This document shows positions 47,733 to 59,734 of a DNA stretch of 64,000 nt, piece by piece. The position numbers were made by a program, and so were the translations under genes. Every line of letters begins with the position of its first letter. Within the stretch, counting starts at the first letter, position 1. Below the pieces are notes generated by a model. It saw only the letters and a program-made list of their open reading frames with translations. It searched no databases and was not told where the DNA came from. The DNA comes from Siphonodentalium dalli (lineage: Eukaryota; Mollusca; Scaphopoda; Gadilida; Siphonodentaliidae), in assembly GCA_032622095.1 (NCBI GenBank), contig CP136069.1:167826394-167890393 (forward strand), in the 5' to 3' direction.

Positions 47733-49380
47733 GTAAGCATTTTACTCGTACAATGTTGTTTGTTATTGTTGTTGGAGCAACATCTGGAATTTCATATCGT
47801 TTTAATTTCACTACTTAAGAAGTAGAATCTGAGAGCACCTACATTATAAACGCTCACAACACATACACAACTAGAATGCACTCACTGGAGCTGCCTATAC
47901 TTGCGCCCATCACACATTTGGCATGTTGTGTGGTGTCTTGCCAACAACAGTTTGAACCACGGGTGCTGGCCCCTCGTTTGAGAGATCGATAAAAAAAATC
48001 TAGATATCAAATCTCTGTTCATCCATCGCTGAAATAGTTGTGTGTACGGACATAATATCCCTGTTATGATGATATGGACCCCAGTTGGCTGCATATTAGG
48101 AACGATAACTCTATCCGATCTAATTACAGGTGAGACATATTGGTAGTGTTTTTTTACCTGTTAACCAACTATCAGATTTAGGCCACTCCGATGCATGGTG
48201 TATTATCTACATGTATATTACGTGAGGACCTTGATGGGGATTTTTTGAAGTTTTTGGAAATTTTTGAACTTTTTGAACTTTTTGAAATTTTTCAATATTG
48301 TTCATTTATGAACGATTTATTACCAAAATAAAACCAGATAACAATGCAAGTTAAGTATATATGTGGATTTAAATTACAATTGATGCAACCATTTCATATT
48401 AGCGCGTGTTCATTTTTTTACAGTATGTACTTCCGGTATGACGTAACATGTTCGCGGAAGGACAGACAGACAAAGATCCGAACCGAAAACATTACTTGCG
48501 TCCAGCATGGACTCGCGCAGGTAATTATGAATGTCAATCACTGGAATGCTATACATAGATATAGACTCGTGACGAAGTTTCCAGGTCAGAAGCGACTGGT
48601 TGTATCATAGAAACTTGTTATGTATGACGAAATCACAAACCCCTGCATAGGTATACCCCCTCGATTATAAGTTATTTGTACAATCTGCAACATTATTTTT
48701 TCATTGTAACTATAAGTTCAACTGCGTTCCGCGAATCTGCTGAACAGTATACGGTGAACTGCTTAACGGGCATGGATGTTGGTCATATGGTGTCATCTAA
48801 CTGTATCTGTGTATAATCGTCCCTGTTGCGATTAGAACCTGCAGGCTGCAACTGAGTTGTCTGCGTTGGGGTGAATCGGCTGAACTGTAGCCGATAAACT
48901 CCTGAACGGATTTTGGACTGCTTAACTCACATTGTGGTCATTAAAATGGTGTCCCCCTAAAATGGTGTCTGAGTGAGAGAGAGAGAAATACAAATGTCCT
49001 GTATTTTTGTATGATGTTCATTCTGTGGTAGATATATATGGAATTAATGGGACCAACTCACATCATAAAAGGCGACTAATTGAACATAACTAATAATAAT
49101 AACATTATAAAACAAAAACAACTTTTGTGAGGATAGCAACATTTTTGAATGTGGGATTCCCGTTTCTGCATTGCAAAATACTACATTTTGTTGGTGTGTT
49201 CCAAGTCGGGACCTGATCTCGCGAAACTACCTGGTCACGAGATGGGATCGGCGATTATTGTCAATCAACATCAATCTTTGGACAAAAGCGTGATGCGCGC
49301 TGCATCGATATTGGTGTGTTGGTGTCGCCAAACCTGAGCGCGTGAAAGCGGCTTACCTCCGTATTGTATAGTGTCGTTTA
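47733..49380 (+). other. first part of the putative PAN/lectin intron
   Basis: No strong repeat structure apart from iterated TTTTTGAAC at 48250-48300. It holds the candidate exon at 48424-48520. Confidence 0.4.
48424..48520 (+). CDS. possible CCP/sushi-like exon
   Basis: Bounded by a strong acceptor (TTTTTTTACAG) and a donor (CAG|GTAATT). The only open frame reads YFRYDVTCS...TENITCVQHGLAQ, resembling the middle of a CCP domain (V.Y.C ... ITC...G). It enters in phase 2 and leaves in phase 0, so it cannot follow the PAN exon or precede the lectin exon directly; another exon or another gene would be needed. Confidence 0.3.
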
Positions 49381-50246
49381 CATTGGTGTAGATCCGTGTA
49401 CAGTTCTACACGCATACTAGCGTAAACGGGTATACACAGAAATGCACACAGGAAGAAAACGGTATTCGTTCGTATCCGTTAAAGTCACGGTCAACACCGA
49501 GGCATTGCGACAGGAAAATCGGATTTTATTAATCGTTACTGGGGCTTGGTGTATATGTGCTTAATTTTTGTTTGTTCAACCCACGCGCATTCAAGCTATT
49601 CCATGGCATAAGATGGTTCGTGACGGGTATAACATTTAAGTACTTTGTACATGGCTGAGCAAACATCTGGGACTATTCTGCATATTGCTGAATCATAAAT
49701 AAGAAACTCGGTTCGCAACCAGAGCCAGGAATCTCAGAGTGACACACATTTTTTTATACGGCGTCAACGTTTTCTGAAATTGTGCGTCATGTTCCCTGCT
49801 TCTCGTAGACTCGGCTCTACTCGGCTGAATCTATGAACGATGCTGATGCGACACCAGGGACGTGGCACCCTCAACTTTAGTAATTTCATAACTGACACAA
49901 TATTTGTTGGAAATTTCACACCAACACTATGTTGAAATTGTTCTTGTATAGTTTAAAGCTCGTGCGATTGGTTCAAGCGGAGTGTGCAGTTGGAAATTCC
50001 AATGTGCCCCCCCCCCCCCCCAACGTATGCACTATAGGCACGTCCCTGTTCGGCATAGTTTTGGTCTGCTGATAGTGCATGATTCATTTTTTGTCCGGCC
50101 TAAACTGACGCGAACGCGTAGTTAATTGTCCATTACCTGGTGTGTACTGATGAGCGCACGCTCTCTATATATATACCAGTTGTTGTGATCACAGTAATCC
50201 GCGATACAAGACTTCACACAGTTCTGCATACAGATTTACACCAATG
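49381..50246. mobile_element. MITE with TA target duplication
   Basis: Ends read CATTGGTGTAGATCCGTGTA and, inverted, CATTGGTGTAAATCTGTATG; about 24 of 28 bases match. TA flanks both sides (49379-49380, 50247-50248), the target of Tc1/mariner-type transposases. The 866-bp interior has a 14-base C-run near 50010 and no transposase frame. Confidence 0.75.
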
Positions 50247-50455
50247 TAATCGCACCCATAGGGGTACCTGTATGCATTCGCCGTCAGAGAGGGGATAGTG
50301 GGGCAGGGGGTGTCATCATGGTGATGCGGATTTCTCACCCTCCAATTTTCAACAACTGGAAAAGTTCATGCCTGAACCAACTGGAGTTAGAAAGCTCAGA
50401 CCGACCATGACCATAGGTTGTGATTGTCCCCATAGTTTAAGTTTCCAATCAATGT

Positions 50456-50737
50456 TTTGGTTTGTTGATTGGGGTAGTCACGACGTTGTCAGTTTTACGG
50501 GTGGAGGAAAGTCCACAGAGAGTAAATTTCACCGAGAAATCACCCCGCTGTGTGTAGAAACCACCGACCCCGAAAAGCAACAGACAAACATGCCCAGATA
50601 CACGAAAAAGATTATCCTCACTTAGCGTGGATCGCCAATCCGCGCTTTTTGATGATCGAACCAGCTTCGTCGGCGCTCGACGACATGTGGCGGCATTACG
50701 CACTGAATACTCTACCAACTGGACCACCGGGGTCCCC
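50456..50737 (-). mobile_element. tRNA-derived SINE, family 1, inverted
   Basis: Reverse complement of the 4598-4882 family: box A TGGTCCAGTTGG (50717-50728) and box B core GGTTCGA, with conserved GACGAAGCTGGTTCGA in both copies. The target duplication TCCAATCAATGT lies at 50444-50455 and 50738-50749. It sits in the putative intron of the PAN/lectin gene. Confidence 0.9.
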
Positions 50738-50749
50738 TCCAATCAATGT

Positions 50750-51918
50750 ATAGTGTAAATTATTGTGTTTTCAGATCAAGATCCAACTATACATTGTTCA
50801 ATTTTGAGTCAAAATATTAGACTGAAATTATATTCAGTTCGAGACATTCCAACCCCCATCTCTGGGTTATTGCGTTAGGTTCGTAACTTCTAACTGGTTC
50901 TGAAAAATAATGAGGTATATACATGTATCAATTAGAATATTGCAAACTTAAAGAGGAGATATTCAGTTGTCTCTGGAGTTGTGAATTTAGAGGGGTGAAA
51001 AAGTTAATTATAAGTTGAACACCCCGACCCCAATAAAAACCCCTAATCACGTCCCGGCATGTTTCGCTCATGTCGCTACTCCCCTGTTCGGGACTATTAT
51101 GACAGTACGATAACGGCTGAAATTGTCAAGTCCATGTCTTATATTTAAATCATGCTGTGAACGTGGTGTCTTAAAGTTGGAACGTCAGATTTCCTCAAAA
51201 TACTAGTACTCATCACAAACTTGGATTTTGTGTCGCAGCCAAACTTTTGTAAAACTTTTAGCAGCTGGAAATTACATGCATTCCTGGTAAATTAGTTGGA
51301 AGAACCTGACAATAGGTTGAAATTGTTATAATTCTGTGATTTTGGGATCACGCATTTTTTTTTTGGTACCAACATTCGATTCTTTTCCTAATTTCGGTCA
51401 AATGTCTGAACTGAAATGGTAATCAGTTGAAAACAATTCGAACCATTTATTACAGGGAATATCAGGTGGGGATTTGCAACAACTGGAAATTATGAGGTAA
51501 CTGTTGGAACTGGTCAATTCTTTGGGGAGAGGGAGCGACAGGTGGGTTGCAATGTAATTTCGCGGACTTGGGAATTGTCAATAAGTTGAAAGAAAACTTA
51601 TAGAAAGATTTTAACTAACTATCCCCGTGTTTGAAGTTATTTAAAATAATTGTCCAGAAAATGAAATAGTCGAAAGGGGTTCTCGAAAAAAGGAATAAAT
51701 ATTGCGCTGAAAAAAAGCAATTATATCCAACATATCCACGCGCAAATACGCAAATAATCGACCTATAATGTGAAATAGGTACATTATTTGATTCCGAAAT
51801 AAGCAGATAATGGACTCTTACCCGTTATTTCGTTTTATGGCGCGGACCACAGTGAAAACACCTGTTAAAGAGGGTACACTTGAAAAGTCGTGAGTTGGCT
51901 TATTTTACCATTATGCGC
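50750..51918. other. intronic or intergenic, nothing recognised
   Basis: No coding or repeat structure found. Confidence 0.45.
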
Positions 51919-52025
51919 ACATAATCTGCTTAGAATCGCCTCATTATGAGTCGATAAATGTTACTAAAATGTTCCCATTTTCAGCACATTATCGACTCAA
52001 AATGAGGGGATTCTAAGCAGATTGT
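51919..52025. repeat. 40-bp-arm inverted repeat, 23-bp loop
   Basis: ACATAATCTGCTTAGAATC...CGATAAATGT and its near-perfect inversion (51986-52025) form a hairpin with a few mismatches. No target duplication is seen. Confidence 0.8.
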
Positions 52026-53772
52026 CTACCTAAAACAAGTTATATTATCAGCAGATGATGTGCTGGTTTTCGGGAGAACATGCTGATTATATCAGTTCTC
52101 ACATGTTTTCGTTGCTGTTATTGACTTTCCTGTGATGCCAAAGTTAGCTCATTTAATTCTTCCGGTGATTTAAATGGTATGAATATTGAAAGTTATACAT
52201 ATTGCATTAGTGCTCCTCCAAACACACACACTGCCCTTATGCGCGTCCCTATATACATGTACGTGCCTTCTTTTCATTATTGTAATATAACTGAGTCAGT
52301 TGGAAAAGAATGTAATTAAAAGAGAGACTGGACGACCATTTGGTCATCCAGCCAGGGATAGTCACCATGCATGTGAGATAATACCTTGCTGTGCATGTAT
52401 AAACATCTTTGTCGCATATAGATGTGATATGTGATAACCGATTGGTATAAATATGGATGCCAAACCTTACTTGGAAAGTTTCATTACCGAGAGTTTTGTT
52501 ATTTTCTGTGATCTCTGGTACTTTCCATTAAGCTTATATGACGGGAATTCCATCCGCATGTTTATTTTAAACATTTCATACCATTTGTCTGCCATATACT
52601 GCTACTATCACCGTTTTTCATCAAATGTTATAGGGTGGATCTCCAATTTCCCTTGGAAACAAATTGCGTTGGATGGGTGGTTGTCCGAGATCGGACAGGA
52701 AAAAACTCACGTACACAGGGTGGTGCTCCCACCAAATAAAACCCCAAAAAATTCAACCTTGTTGAATTCCTGGATTTTTTTCCAGGCCCCTCTGGTCACA
52801 ATAATAAATTTTCCAGTCATTTCCATGACATTTCCTTATTTTGTGCCACAATGTCTCGTTTTGTCTTAATATTATTTTGAGGGTTTTTGCTGTTATATTG
52901 TATATCCAGTCCAGCAATAATTTATTCCCAAATGATGAATTAGTGCTTTTATTTATACACCCGCACCCAATGCGAATTACGTTCCCATTGCAAGACTACG
53001 AGCACTCCCTATTTATCATTGTCGACCACACCCATCGATAGCAGATTGCACAAGAAAATCTGACGCAATTCATCTAAAGGCAGTATTCTATCAAACAGTG
53101 CGAGGATATTATAAATAAGACTAAACTATAACGCCAACTAAAGGCATGCATGATTTACAATCAAATTACTAATCTGTATCGTTACTGCGAAACCTGAAAT
53201 CGGTATTCTCGTCTAAGATTCAATTTTCGGCTTATACAAAAATCTCAGACCTCAGTTTAATACTATTACCTATAACACACATAATTATAGATTGTATTCA
53301 ATTGTGTCCAGTCCATATATAATTATAACCTTTCCTCTACAGGCATAGCAATATAACACAATTCCTATTGGTTAACATAAAGATAAATTATTCCAAAAAA
53401 TACTTAGGTTTCTGTGACCAGAACTTCTATGTTACCATATGGTATGAACTATGAACAGATCCGACACAGGCTTGAATGCCAGTAAGAAGGCAAACCATGG
53501 TTTACGTAAACCTGAGTTTCAAAAATACGAGAATAAGGACCAGTGCAGACCAATAATCATAGCTTACTCACCGCGATCACTGTGGCCTGGGCCTGGTCTA
53601 GACTATAGTTTACGTGACACCTGGTCCAGACCAGAGACCAGAATTCGGCCGTAGACGTCTAGCATATCATTCACGTATCAAATGAAGACCACCACCTGGT
53701 GGCATAGCATACTACGAGTACGCGACCGTCGTGTGAGGATCAGAAGGCTCTGTCTACTAAATATGTCTAATG
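52026..53772. other. intronic or intergenic, no gene called
   Basis: The 138-residue plus-strand frame at 52453-52869 is hydrophobic and aromatic-rich from AT-rich DNA and has no domain, so I do not annotate it. The rest shows nothing. Confidence 0.45.
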
Positions 53773-55030
53773 TTGGTACGCAGCAAAACATCACAACTTT
53801 TGTACCCTGTTGTTACGTAAAGTAACCAGAAGTAACCATTTGTACCATATGTACCCATGGGCCTGAAAGTAGTTCAGGGAGTATGTTTTCAAATTTGTAA
53901 CCAATGTAACAAGGTACTTTGAGAATCCTAAGAAAAAAAAATAAAAGTAACAAATGTAACATTAACTAACAGGTAAAGTAACCAGAAGTAACCATTTGTA
54001 CCATATGTACCCATGTGCCTGAAAGTAGTTCAGGAAATATGTTTTCTAATTTGTAACCAATGTAACAAGGTACTTTGAGAATCCTAAGAACAAAAATTAA
54101 AGTAACAAATGTAACATTAACTAATAGGTAAAGTAACCAGAAGTAACCATTTGTACCCCGTGTACCCATGGGCTGTAAATTAGTTCAGGACATATGTTTT
54201 CTAACTTGTAACCAATGTAACAAGGTACTTTGAGATTTCTAAGAGAAAAATAATAAAGTATCAAATGTAACATTAACTAATAGGTAAAGTAACCACAAGT
54301 AACCATTTGTACCCTATGTATCAATGGGCCTGAAAGTAGTTCAGGAAATATGTTTTCTAATGTGTAACCAATGTAACAAGGTACTTTGAGAATTCTAAGA
54401 AAAAAAAATAAAAGTAACAAATGTAACATTGACTAATAGGTAAAGTAACCAGAAGTAACCATTTGTATTCTATGTACCAATGGGCCTGAAAGTAGTTCAG
54501 GAAATATGTTTTCTAATGTGTAACCAATGTAACAAGGTACTTTGAGAATTCTAAGAAAAACAAATAAAAGTAACAAATGTAACATTGACTAATAGGTAAA
54601 GTAACCAGAAGTAACCATTTGTATTCTATGTACCAATGGGCCTGAAAGTAGTTCAGAAAATATGTTTTATAATTTGTAACCAATGTAACAAGGTACTTTG
54701 AGAATCCTAAGAAAAAAAAATAAAAGTAACAAATGTTACATTAACTAATAGGTAAAGTAACCAGAAGTAACCCTATGTACCCATGGGCCTGAAAGTAGTT
54801 CAGGGAATATGTTTTCTAATTTGTAACCAATGTAACAAGGTACTTTGGGATTTCTAAGAAAAAAAGAAAAAAAAGTAACAAATGTAACATTAAAGTAACC
54901 AGAAGTAACCAGTTGTACCCATGTACCCATGGGCCTGTAAGTAATTCAGGAAATATGTTTTCTAATTTGTAACCAATGTACCCGACGTAACAACAGGGTA
55001 CAAAAGTTGTGATGTTTTTCGGCGTACCAA
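53773..55030. mobile_element. inverted-repeat element filled with a 156-bp tandem array
   Basis: 46-bp ends starting TTGGTACGC are inverted with 44 of 46 matches (53773-53818, 54985-55030). Between them are about eight units starting AGTAACCAGAAGTAACC at 53821, 53978, 54132, 54288, 54444, 54600, 54756 and 54894; spacings are 154-157 bp, the last 138. Short terminal repeats around a core of about 160-bp tandem units is the plan of bivalve pearl/CvA-type elements. No clear target duplication. Confidence 0.85.
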
Positions 55031-55154
55031 ACTTTGCCAGATATGCTGTCTACCACTTTGGAGGAAATCAGTTTGGAGGAAATCGATGTTGAAATTTCTA
55101 GACGGGAATTATCAAGTAACTCGTCTTCAGTGTTTGTCGTCATGTTTTCAAATG
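55028..55154 (-). CDS. possible coding exon, unknown protein (part 2)
   Basis: After an acceptor (ATTACCTTTAG, exon from 55154) the frame reads FENMTTNTEDELLDNSRLEI and on to SGKV, acidic and serine-rich, with no stop. It ends at the terminal repeat of the adjacent tandem-array element, so the exon may be cut there; the GTACGC that follows is a weak donor. It joins in phase with 55256-55486. Confidence 0.3.
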
Positions 55155-55255
55155 CTAAAGGTAATTAATACTATATCCGAGGTTTCAGGTCTAGAAACTC
55201 GCGAGTTTTATAATAAAAGACAAAATTGTGTTTGGAGATAGAACCTTTTGCTTAC

Positions 55256-55486
55256 GCAACCGTCGTCTCGCTTCCGGATCAGAGTGCAGATGGAGATAGA
55301 ACACTCTAGCCTGAATTTTCCGCCATTTTATGTAGGTCATAGTGGTTAAATTCGACAGAAGTTGATTCAAGAAATATGTTGTATTATCTCTCACAGTTTG
55401 TGAGGGGATTGTGTTAGAGTATATGAGAGAGTGATCACTATTCTTTGCCATTTGGGAAATGAATGTTTGTAAGAATGCACCTTGAC
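55256..55486 (-). CDS. possible coding exon, unknown protein (part 1)
   Basis: Strong acceptor (CCATTTTTCAG, exon from 55486) and good donor (C|GTAAGC after 55256). The frame reads QGAFLQTFISQMAKNSDHSL and onward to SDPEARRRL, 76 residues, helical and without repeats. The exit phase matches the next exon-like block. I recognise no family. Confidence 0.33.
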
Positions 55487-56311
55487 CTGAAAAATGGCGT
55501 GAAGCGCAGAAGCGCTTCTCGCATTTTCCAGGTCCACATGCATTCATACACCATAGAAATGAAAGAAACAATAATTTATTTCTTATAATTACATATCACA
55601 ATGTTAACGGGGCAATAATTTGATATAAGTAGGCCTATGCCACAGAAATATCAAGGATGGTGCCATTTCGTTCAGTTAGTCTATTTGGCTCAAATGGGGA
55701 GTGTATTATCGACTAAAAAATGTCAACGATATCATGACCGTATAATTGATATTTTGACGGTATGGTCTAATTAAATAGTTATGTTGTGTAAGCAGATCCG
55801 TTGTCTGTTTGTCCTTAACGATGTGTGTGATTCTAATAGTTCTAACGCATGCCTATGTCAATCAAGTTACATCCATTAAAACAATATAAACATATAATTT
55901 ATTTCAACTGCATACCCTCAAACGAAAAGGAATAGGATCAAAAAGACGTTTGGAACTGTGTCTCGCGCATAGTATCAGACAAGCTTGGGAAAAGGTTGGG
56001 TGCACTCTAAAATATTTTTATACTGAAGAAGAAGTGTTTATTTTAGGTAGAAAATAACAGAATTTCCCTAGTCACCAATTTCACCACAAACAAAGAATAA
56101 AACCAGAGTGGTTCCATCTTTTGGATTTTCGTGACTAACGGGCTGCACAGTCTACCCGAGGAACAACTCAGTTAATAACTAACGTTGTGGTATTGTGAAA
56201 ATGCTTTGGTCCACCATCTGGTAGACTGTTGGTCGCTTTAATTTGTTCTCCAAGTATATGGAAACAAATAACACACTATTCTAATGATGGTTACTCGGTT
56301 ATAATTATTAC
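55487..56311. other. intergenic, nothing recognised
   Basis: No gene or repeat signal stands out. Confidence 0.4.
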
Positions 56312-56456
56312 CGTGGACGGTACATGAGCCATAGTTCCATGCCCACACAATATGAGCGATCGACACATACAAAATGTCCGAGAACAAAGTACATATACGT
56401 GTGACCCGAGATCCTCTCGCAACACCAATTCAAATCGGAAAACAACTGCGCTTCCA
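56312..56456 (-). CDS. weak exon candidate
   Basis: Bounded by a T-run acceptor (TTTCAAAG) and a donor (ACG|GTAATA), with 47 open codons (VEAQLFSDLNWCCERISG onward). Composition is unusual and no domain is recognised; it may be chance. Confidence 0.15.
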
Positions 56457-56524
56457 CTTTGAAAAAAAAAAACAAGTCTGACGAACTGTCATGTCCATTA
56501 TAAAACACCACAACTGATCGAACT

Positions 56525-56633
56525 ACATCAATTTTGTTCAACTTCCATGTCGCTGCAATTCGATGTCTAAACTAAGACGGGACTCACTTACATGTAGTAA
56601 TCTTACGACATGGAAGTTGAACAAAATTGATGT
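56525..56633. repeat. 28-bp perfect inverted repeat, 53-bp spacer
   Basis: ACATCAATTTTGTTCAACTT...CATGTCG at 56525-56552 is exactly inverted at 56606-56633. Open frames on both strands across it are mirror images of each other. Confidence 0.85.
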
Positions 56634-57269
56634 GCAACTTTTTCGACTGAAAAAAAAACCGAACATAATGGAAGTGGAAAATCGAACGACGAACCATATT
56701 GATGTACATGTATGGCTCATTGTATGTTTCTCCTGCTACACCCAACTACATAAAACGATAACAGTATGTGCAAAACAATAGTTGATACTTCGGATCAGAT
56801 TCATACATCAACACAAGATGATCACGCTGGCAGCATTAATTGTGCTCTGTTCTTGGAACATTCGGCGGATAAGGTGCGCCACCGTATTGTAACTAGCATA
56901 TATGCCAAACCTGCGTGAAAACAAGTGACACATTTAAAACATCACGTTTAGTTTTTAATTGGCGAAGATAATGGCCGCTGGATGACTTGTTTATTTTTTT
57001 TTATAATCTTTTATAATGTAGACCTACGAATGTATTAGCTTTCTTGGAAGCTATATTCTAGATTTATTAACATGTTCTATACTAAATATTATCACACCAA
57101 GTTAAAAAAAAGTGCACATCGGAATGGCATAGTATTGATCTGGATGAATGTACTGATAATATAAGTAGACGGTACAAGTGCGGATGGACTCCTATTTATT
57201 GAGGGAAATATTAAGATGTAAAAACACTTGAACATGTATATTAATTTGGTGAATAGATCAGTTTAAATA

Positions 57270-57560
57270 TAGTTTATCTCTTCATGGCAACAAGTACAGC
57301 AACACAATTAGTATAAAACCGATTTCAGGACTACAACTAGCTGTTTGTAAATATAAGACAATTCGGTATACTACATGTAGGCATATTTGTCCATAAAGCA
57401 TAATAAAATGGTTTATTTCTGAAGAAGCTGAGCGTAATTCTCAATGAAATTTGCCTAGTGTGCTAACAAGAAAAATTCTCCCTCTTTACTTGGTACACTC
57501 CAGGTAGGTCCGAATTTTTTCGCGAGACGTCTGTTCTAAAAATAGCCAAATAATTCTAAA
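57270..57560 (+). repeat. diverged copy of the 24.5-kb MITE family
   Basis: Begins TTTATCTCTTCATGGCAACA (compare TCTATCTCTTCCATGCCACA) and later has CTAACAAGAAAAAT...TACACTCCAGGTAGGTCCGA, in the same order as in 24523-24714. Confidence 0.5.
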
Positions 57561-57974
57561 GACAATTGATAGTGACAAAAGTCTTTCCGGACATTATTAT
57601 TGTGTCCTCGCTTCATATCCATTATTTCATACCCCGAATAAAACTTACTGGGAAGAGAACCAGATCATATACCCATGTTTGCGAAATACCATTTGTACCA
57701 CCCCCCCTCTTGTGTTCGAATGGTACCTCAAACTTTCCAATGGAATTGTTCAACTTGACACCCAATAAGTGATGGCCATTTCAAACCCAAATTTTGACAA
57801 AAAGTAGACATTATGCTGTTGTTTGTAAAAAAAAAACAGCAGGAGAACAATTTCAACCTTTTTGTGGTGTAATGTTTCCAACTAATGTCGTGACATGCAT
57901 GAAATGCCACCGACTTGTCACCACGTCCCTGTCCTTAAACCATCTATAATTTAGTTATCATTCGTTCTCTCCAG
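57561..57974 (+). other. intron sequence before the lectin exon
   Basis: 57800-57930 resembles 30540-30720 (CAATTTCAACC...GTTTCCAA...CACGTCCCTG). No coding. Confidence 0.4.
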
Positions 57975-58181
57975 TTTGCACCAGCTACCCTGGGTACTCA
58001 CCACGCACACTCAATGGAAAGGAATACTGTCTGAGGTTTGATGCGCATACCATGTACAATAGCGGCGATGATGCTCGTGAGGATTGCATGACTCTACCTG
58101 GGGCCCACATCATCACCATAGAAAGCAGAGCGATGCTAGACGCGCTCCAGGAATATCTTGACACTATTGGGCATGGAACAG
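57975..58181 (+). CDS. C-type lectin domain, N-terminal half exon
   Basis: A 207-bp exon between acceptor TCTCCAG and donor G|GTATGG, phase 1 at both ends. It reads CTSYPGYSPRTLNGKEYC then FDAHTMYNSGDDAREDC and GAHIITIESRAMLDALQEYL: the first disulphide pair, the A...DC helix and the GAxLxxIxS strand of a C-type lectin-like domain. It joins in phase to the PAN exon at 47480-47732, giving a plausible signal-PAN-CTLD secreted protein. The second half, with WIG, the QPD/EPN site and WND, was not found before the window end, so sugar specificity is unknown. Confidence 0.82.
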
Positions 58182-59734
58182 GTATGGTCTAGTCCGTTTA
58201 CTCCGTTATAGCAATTAGATCATACCTAGTCCAAGTTTCGTCACACATAAACCAGCTATTTATATATGTAGACCGAGATGCTAGTTTACGTCCGGGAACC
58301 GTTCCTATATGTCTTATAACGATATTTTTCGTCTATTTAATCGATATTGCCCTACAAATCACTAAATTATGCTACATATATCAGAAAGATTATATTATCT
58401 AACGTTCATGTTAAATTACGCATAGAATATTCCGAGTTGTTATGACTAATATCGATTTGTTTTCGTTTAAACTGAGAGGCGATGGGTTCCGAAGAAAATG
58501 GGCATTATTCTGATTTTGGTTTGGCCGAAAAGAATTTCGGCTGGGTGACAACAAACAAGATGGCGGCGCCCATGTTTAGTTGAATGTTTGGCTGTGTGTG
58601 TAATGTTTTAAACTGTCAGAGCATTGTGAATTTCTTAGATTTAGTTTTTTAGATTTAGATATTTACTAGTTGCTATATTTATTTATTGGCAACTATATAT
58701 ACACGAAATTGCGATTATATAAAATGGACAATTCTGTGCGTGGTGCGAATATTTGTACCGGAAACTGCCGATGTAACTTCTGAGGTCAATTGAGTTCACG
58801 TACTTTTATAAATATGTAAACAATGCGGTAAACGCCTTTTTTCACATTAAACTACCGCTTTCTATTAACAATTGTTGTGGTGTTCAGAACAAATATGTTT
58901 TCTACGGAATACACCAGTTTCTTGTCACAATTGTGATATTTGATTACAGTTATATTTGGTTTAGGTGAGCGGGTGAACAAAGCTTAAAGTCGGGTATAAG
59001 ACGCCATAGGGACTTTTCTCGGAAGTAAACTAGCATCTCGCTCCACCAATATAACTCTCTGATTTACGTACGAGGAAACTGGACTAGAGCATACGGTCAT
59101 AGATAAATGTCTACCATTCAATAAAGAAACACATTCTGCAGTCTTTTTTCAACATTAACTTGGCACCATGCACAGAGATAACTCAATGTTAAACAACCAT
59201 GAGAACCTGTTAGAACTCATGAAATTGATCTTTTTCGTGCGAGGTTTTCCTCATCCGAAACCTGACTGGAAATAAAGGGACAAATATTGAGAAAACAGTT
59301 AAGCATTGAGTCCCCTCCACTTGACTAATGTTTTGAAGTTGTCTAATTTATGAGCTTGAGCAATTAAATTCATATAATTGGTAAACATAATTTGTTTTTT
59401 AAATGGATTTTGAAAAATAATTTCATGACACTGGAAAACCTGCATCTGACATGGGGCTCCGACACTACACGCCCACCCAGACCATGCATGTATCCTGTAA
59501 ATGTTTTGCGACACCATGTACACATAATGGCGACACTGTACATATAATGAATATTCTTCGAATCGTTTGAGTTAGCTAAAGACCACGAAAATGTTATATT
59601 AAAATAACAATGTTTATTTTTCTTGACACATTCATTTTGCCGAACTTGAGTCATGGATAAGTCACCAACAGCTATGTCATTGAATTCAATCTCAAGGGCT
59701 TTCTCGTAGAGCCGTTGAGATTGCATACAATTAT
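58182..59734 (+). other. intron or intergenic, no exon found
   Basis: I searched for the second lectin half (Trp-rich, WND) and saw none. 58550-58570 has AAGATGGCGGCGCCCATG, a YY1-like word. The minus-strand frames at 59299-59753 have no domain. Confidence 0.45.

Noticed and set aside
52453-52869. 138-residue plus-strand frame
   Set aside because: Phe/Tyr/Ile-rich composition typical of AT-rich noncoding DNA, no domain, no convincing splice context.
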